From Candidatus Aminicenantota bacterium (GTDB taxonomy: Bacteria > Acidobacteriota > UBA4820 > DSQY01): 9,370 nucleotides of DNA. Each line of letters starts with the position of its first letter. The first letter of the stretch is position 1. Below are positions 6,909 to 9,370 of this stretch, piece after piece. Under the pieces are notes generated by a model that saw only the letters and a list, made by a program, of their open reading frames with translations, was not told the DNA's origin and searched no databases. Location: assembly GCA_027365515.1 (NCBI GenBank), contig DAHXMK010000379.1, positions 1-9,370 on the forward strand, in the 5' to 3' direction. A program made the position numbers and the translations under genes.

Positions 6909-8252
6909 TCAAATACCGAATTGCTTCCGCTTTCTCCAGAGTGTCGCCTGGTCAATTCCCAGCACTTCGGCCGCCTCCTGCAGAGAGCGGCACGAAGCCA
7001 TCACCCGCCTTATATGGAGTTCTTCCAAAGCCTGCAAAGATATCATATCTCCTATTGCTGCCACCGGCGGAGACGATGCTCCCGGGAGCAACTCTGGCCC
7101 GACGCGCTCCGATTTGCACAGGATCGCGGCCCGCTCGATGACGTTTCTCAATTCTCTAAGATTGCCTTGCCAAGTCCCCCGACGCAGAGCTTCCTCGCCC
7201 TCCGACGTGAAGCCTTTCAGCATCTTGTGGTTCGCCCTGCCGAAGAAGGCGAGGTAGCGCTCGGCAAGCGTCACGATGTCGTCTCGCCTCTCCCGCAGTG
7301 GCGGAAGCTCTATCTGGATGACGTTGAGCCTGAAGTAAAGATCCTCTCGGAAGCGCTTCTCCTTGATGGCCAGTTCGACGTCAGCCCCAGTGGCGGCTAT
7401 CACGCGGACGTCTGCGTGCCTCGTGGCAGTCTCTCCCAGCCTCTCGTACTCCTTCTCCTGCAGAAGCCTCAAGAGCTTCGGCTGAATCGCGAGCGGCATG
7501 TCTCCTATCTCGTCAAGGAAAAGCGTGCCCCCCTCGCAGGCCGCGACCCGCCCTGGATTCTCCTTGACAGCGCCCGTGAAAGCCCCCCTGGAGTGGCCGA
7601 ACAGCTCACTCTCCAGGAGGTCGGGTGTCAGAGAGGGGCAGGAGATCGTGCGGAACGGCCTCGACGCGCGCTGGCTCCAGGCGTGAATTGCCCTGGCAAG
7701 CACGGTCTTTCCTGTCCCGCTCTCGCCGCGTATCAGCACGGCGGCGTCCGTCGCCGCCACTTCCCTAGCCAAGCCGTAAGCCCTGGAAACAGCCGGACAG
7801 GCGCTCCCGAAATCAGCTTCCTGCTCCGAGCCCTTGAGCGCGTCCCGCAGTGATTCCAGCCGGTGTTCCAGCGACCTGAGCTCGGAAGCCTTATCCAGGG
7901 CGAGTTTCACTTGGGCCGGCGTGAACGGCTTTGGAAGATAGTCCGACGCCCCCTTCCTGATTGCTTCCACCGCCGTTTCGAACGATGCATAAGCGGTGAT
8001 GACGATAATCTTCAGCCAGGGCGATTCTGCCAGGAGCGGCGGAATCAGGTCAAGCCCGCTGGATGCTCCCAGTCTTATGTCGAGAAACGCGGCATCGAAA
8101 GAACGCCTTGCCACCTCCACCATTGCGTCCCTCGCGCTCCCCACCAGAGCCACCGAGTGGCCCTCCGCTTCGAGGCACAACGCGAGCGTTTTTCTTACGT
8201 TGGCCTCATCATCAACAATCAATACGCGCAAAGGACGATTTGCCATTTTCAT
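6909..8252 (-). CDS. NtrC/AlgB-family sigma-54-dependent response regulator
   Basis: I read 447 residues from the ATG at 8252. The receiver domain has acidic pair D14-D15, phospho-acceptor D58 (FLDIRLG) and K108 (LPKPF). The AAA+ domain has Walker A GESGTGKT (about 176-183), the sigma-54-contacting GAFTGA loop (about 223-228) and Walker B GGTLFLDE (about 241-248). The protein ends with a Fis-type helix-turn-helix, EVLGIDQATLWRKRKQFGI, which closely recalls AlgB. AlgB's partner is KinB, matching the KinB-like kinase next door. The start is uncertain: the frame extends to GTG 8288 and ATG 8285, but the strong GGAGGTGAT there ends too close to them, and 8252/8246 lack a clear SD. No partner other than the downstream kinase is visible. 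It likely activates the sigma-54 promoter at 6677-6692 and so the kdp operon. Confidence 0.93.
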   Translation of the reverse strand: MKMANRPLRVLIVDDEANVRKTLALCLEAEGHSVALVGSARDAMVEVARRSFDAAFLDIRLGASSGLDLIPPLLAESPWLKIIVITAYASFETAVEAIRKGASDYLPKPFTPAQVKLALDKASELRSLEHRLESLRDALKGSEQEADFGSACPAVSRAYGLAREVAATDAAVLIRGESGTGKTVLARAIHAWSQRASRPFRTISCPSLTPDLLESELFGHSRGAFTGAVKENPGRVAACEGGTLFLDEIGDMPLAIQPKLLRLLQEKEYERLGETATRHADVRVIAATGADVELAIKEKRFREDLYFRLNVIQIELPPLRERRDDIVTLAERYLAFFGRANHKMLKGFTSEGEEALRRGTWQGNLRELRNVIERAAILCKSERVGPELLPGASSPPVAAIGDMISLQALEELHIRRVMASCRSLQEAAEVLGIDQATLWRKRKQFGI

Positions 8253-8319
8253 GCCGCCGCATCCGGCTTCTTCAATATTATACATCACCTCCGGGGGCTT
8301 CCGATCAGCCCGCCTGAAC

Positions 8320-8348
8320 TGGACAACGGTGGTCGTTTCTGGTAATAT
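8320..8348 (+). promoter_or_regulatory. Sigma-70 promoter of rpsF
   Basis: The -35 TGGACA (8320-8325) and -10 TAATAT (8343-8348) are separated by 17 bases, and a TGG immediately before the -10 supplies an extended -10 TGn. Transcription would begin near 8355, giving a leader of about 50 bases before the rpsF ATG. The element lies in the divergent region between the response regulator and rpsF. Confidence 0.65.
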
Positions 8349-8360
8349 GCCTTCTTCTTC

Positions 8361-8403
8361 CTTCCTCCGCCCACGGGGGGCGGTGGCATAGGCCGTGAGG
8401 AGG
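8361..8403 (+). promoter_or_regulatory. rpsF leader able to sequester its own Shine-Dalgarno; possible S6:S18 autoregulatory site
   Basis: CUUCCU (8361-8366) can pair with AGGAGG (8398-8403), the Shine-Dalgarno of rpsF, with one G-U. This closes a junction holding a strong hairpin, CCGCCC (8367-8372) with GGGCGG (8378-8383), and a weak GGC/GCC hairpin (8385-8387 with 8392-8394). rpsF leaders in many bacteria bind the S6:S18 complex through a structured element exposing CCG. A CCG is present here, but I could not match the published consensus by eye. Confidence 0.4.
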
Positions 8404-8407
8404 AGCG

Positions 8408-8803
8408 ATGCGTCACTACGAAACTACTGTCATTTTGCCGCCGAACCTTGGCGAAGCAGCTCTTGAAGAGGCCGTGACCGGCGTCGAGAAGGAGCTTGTC
8501 GAGAGGTTCGGGGCCGAGCAGCTTGCCGTCAACCGCTGGGGCAAGCAGAACCTAGCCTATCCCATCCGCAAGTTCAAGGAGGGATATTACGTCCACTACG
8601 AGTTCGACTCCGAGCGGGAGGACACGATCTCCGGGCTCGAAGCGAGGCTCAGGATCAACGAATCGGTGATCCGGTTCTTGACGGTGCGCCGCGACGAGGA
8701 GATGCGCACCGCCGAGCGGATGAAGATACGCTGCGCCAAGCGAAAGAAGAACGAGAACATGGATTCAGGCGCGCTTGGCGATGGTCAGCTCGACCGCGGA
8801 TAG
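8408..8803 (+). CDS. rpsF: 30S ribosomal protein S6; C-terminal tail apparently chimeric
   Basis: S6 is a ribosomal protein of the 30S platform that pairs with S18. The start at 8408 has AGGAGG four bases upstream, and the protein opens MRHYETTVILPPNL as in the family. The core continues with NRWGKQNLAYPIRKFKEGYY and ends near VIRFLTVRRDEE, which is full length. The tail reads NENMDSG then ALGDGQLDRG. After position 8771 the DNA is the complement of the truncated rplI, so the last ten or so residues come from an inverted join. The native tail is probably the acidic one seen at the right edge (ENMDSGELGSYDEDLDLE). The gene is alone on the plus strand; its usual partners rpsR and rplI lie on the opposite strand. 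Confidence 0.93.
   Translation: MRHYETTVILPPNLGEAALEEAVTGVEKELVERFGAEQLAVNRWGKQNLAYPIRKFKEGYYVHYEFDSEREDTISGLEARLRINESVIRFLTVRRDEEMRTAERMKIRCAKRKKNENMDSGALGDGQLDRG
8751..8779 (+). repeat. Inverted repeat, left arm (rpsF 3' end into rplI antisense)
   Basis: Twenty-one identical bases followed by one mismatch (C here, A in the partner) and seven more identical bases, matched in inverse orientation by 9340-9368. The arm covers codons NENMDSG of rpsF and the crossover into complemented rplI. Confidence 0.9.
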
Positions 8804-9016
8804 CCGCGCCGCTAGCTGCTCGGCCTCCTCCTTCGCCTTGACCTGCTTCACCTCGTACATGCGGCGCTCCTGGGCTAGCAGTTTCTCCGCCCCGGCGGAG
8901 TGCTTCATCGCGAGGCCCCTAGGGAGCAGGTAGTTGCGGGCGTAGCCGTCCTTGACGTTCACCACCTTGCCACGGGCGCCCAGATTGTCAACGTCTTCCC
9001 TGAGAATCACTTTCAT
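8765..9016 (-). CDS. rplI: 50S ribosomal protein L9, truncated to 83 codons
   Basis: The start at 9016 has GGAGG six bases upstream and opens MKVILREDVDNLGARGKVVNVKDG, the classic L9 N-terminal rRNA-binding domain. The ORF continues along the connecting helix (YEVKQVKAKEEAEQLAARL) and stops right after VELTIAKRA. A typical L9 is about 148 residues and continues with a GEEGKLFGS-like start of the C-terminal domain; all of that is missing. From the stop codon leftward the DNA is the complement of the rpsF 3' end, giving a 39-base antisense overlap. The truncation is best explained by an inverted join at this point, not by slow decay, since the N-terminal domain is perfect. It is 12 bases downstream of rpsR, as usual. 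Confidence 0.88.
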   Translation of the reverse strand: MKVILREDVDNLGARGKVVNVKDGYARNYLLPRGLAMKHSAGAEKLLAQERRMYEVKQVKAKEEAEQLAARLSAVELTIAKRA

Positions 9017-9028
9017 GGGCGTCCTCCG

Positions 9029-9301
9029 TCAATCCTGAACGAACGGCAGCAAAGCCAGGTGCCGCGCGCGCTTGATGGCCGTCGTGAGCTGCCGCTGGTG
9101 AATGGCGCAAGTCCCGGAGATGCGGCGCGGAACGATCTTGGCCCGCTCCCTGATGTAGCCCTGCAGGAGCCTCGTGTCCTTGTAGTCAATGAAGGCCACG
9201 CCCGAGTCGCAGAACTTGCAGTACTTCTTCCGCTTGAAAAGATAGTCCTTCTTGTAGAAGGTCTTCTTCCCGTCCTTGCCTCTGCCTCTGTCGTCGCTCA
9301 T
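9029..9301 (-). CDS. rpsR: 30S ribosomal protein S18 (zinc-site form)
   Basis: S18 binds S6 on the 30S platform. Ninety residues are read from the ATG at 9301, supported by a GAGG six bases upstream; an ATG at 9313 in the same frame would add four residues and overlaps the previous stop. The core is YCKFCDSGVAFIDYKDTRLL, then YIRERAKIVPRRISGTCAIHQRQLTTAIKRARHLALLPF in family order. Cysteines in YCKFC plus C and H in GTCAIHQ give the potential zinc-binding set of the C+ form. The N-terminus is basic (RGRGKDGKK). It lies between an rpsF tail and rplI, the standard rpsF-rpsR-rplI order without an intervening ssb. Confidence 0.95.
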   Translation of the reverse strand: MSDDRGRGKDGKKTFYKKDYLFKRKKYCKFCDSGVAFIDYKDTRLLQGYIRERAKIVPRRISGTCAIHQRQLTTAIKRARHLALLPFVQD

Positions 9302-9309
9302 GGGGCGCC

Positions 9310-9370
9310 TCATTCGAGATCCAGATCTTCGTCGTAGCTGCCAAGCTCGCCTGAATCCATGTTCTCGTAT
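9310..9370 (-). CDS. rpsF: 3' end of a second rpsF (S6 acidic tail), cut by window edge
   Basis: Nineteen complete codons and a TGA (9310-9312) are visible, reading YENMDSGELGSYDEDLDLE. ENMDSG is identical to the tail of the plus-strand rpsF, and the acidic ending is typical of S6. It is followed directly by rpsR, the normal operon order, so I take it to be the tail of an S6 gene in the opposite orientation. It differs from the plus-strand copy just before the shared stretch (Tyr in place of Asn), so the two are not plainly identical. Only the tail is visible. Confidence 0.65.
   Translation of the reverse strand, partial: YENMDSGELGSYDEDLDLE
9340..9368 (-). repeat. Inverted repeat, right arm (tail of second rpsF)
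   Basis: Partner of 8751-8779, 28 of 29 bases matching in inverse orientation, with the exact part at 9348-9368. Identity ends at 9369-9370, where the complement is AT against GA in the left arm. The two arms enclose the truncated rplI, rpsR and the acidic rpsF tail. Confidence 0.9.

Noticed and set aside
8277..8282. Minus-strand TATAAT as a sigma-70 promoter for the response regulator
   Set aside because: No acceptable -35 lies 16-18 bases upstream and the TG is one position off for an extended -10. Mentioned only as part of the start-site puzzle.
1..9370. CRISPR arrays, tRNAs, rRNAs, insertion sequences
   Set aside because: No tandem spaced repeats, tRNA-like cloverleafs, rRNA stretches or transposase reading frames were seen.

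Overview
The window is GC-rich, densely packed bacterial DNA. Two things point to a Gram-negative host with an outer membrane: a 558-residue outer-membrane beta-barrel protein with a signal peptide and a C-terminal Phe, and a KinB/AlgB-like sigma-54 regulatory pair. I cannot place it to a phylum from this sequence. The style recalls Acidobacteriota, Deltaproteobacteria or similar uncultured lineages, but that is a guess.

Positions 1-8252, all on the minus strand, form a potassium-uptake locus. In transcription order (right to left) it holds an NtrC/AlgB-type sigma-54 response regulator (6909-8252) and a 258-bp gap containing a near-consensus -24/-12 sigma-54 promoter. Then come a KinB-like membrane histidine kinase (4827-6650), a 32-codon single-TM ORF ending in CERLK (4732-4830), an OmpL/bbp2-like porin (3059-4735), a possible Arg-rich leader ORF (2959-3036), kdpF (2882-2968), kdpA (1158-2874) and the first 382 codons of kdpB (1-1148), which runs off the left edge. 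The kinase, 32-codon ORF and porin are joined by ATGA-type stop/start overlaps, and kdpF, kdpA and kdpB lie 7-9 nt apart. This suggests one transcript fired by the sigma-54 promoter and activated by the regulator encoded just upstream. No KdpD or KdpE is visible. kdpA carries one extra C in a C6 run, which breaks the frame after about residue 407 and may be a sequencing error.

Positions 8320-9370 hold ribosomal protein genes. rpsF (S6) on the plus strand has a good sigma-70 promoter and a leader that can pair with its Shine-Dalgarno. It is followed on the minus strand by an rplI (L9) truncated to 83 codons, a complete rpsR (S18), and the 3' tail of a second rpsF at the right edge. The usual order is rpsF-rpsR-rplI on one strand. 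The inverted segment is bounded by an inverted repeat (28 of 29 bases match) lying in the two rpsF tails, so the right end is either a fold-back or assembly chimera or a real local rearrangement.

The most interesting biology is the wiring of a Kdp pump plus a dedicated porin to a sigma-54/KinB-like two-component pair, together with a tiny membrane peptide.
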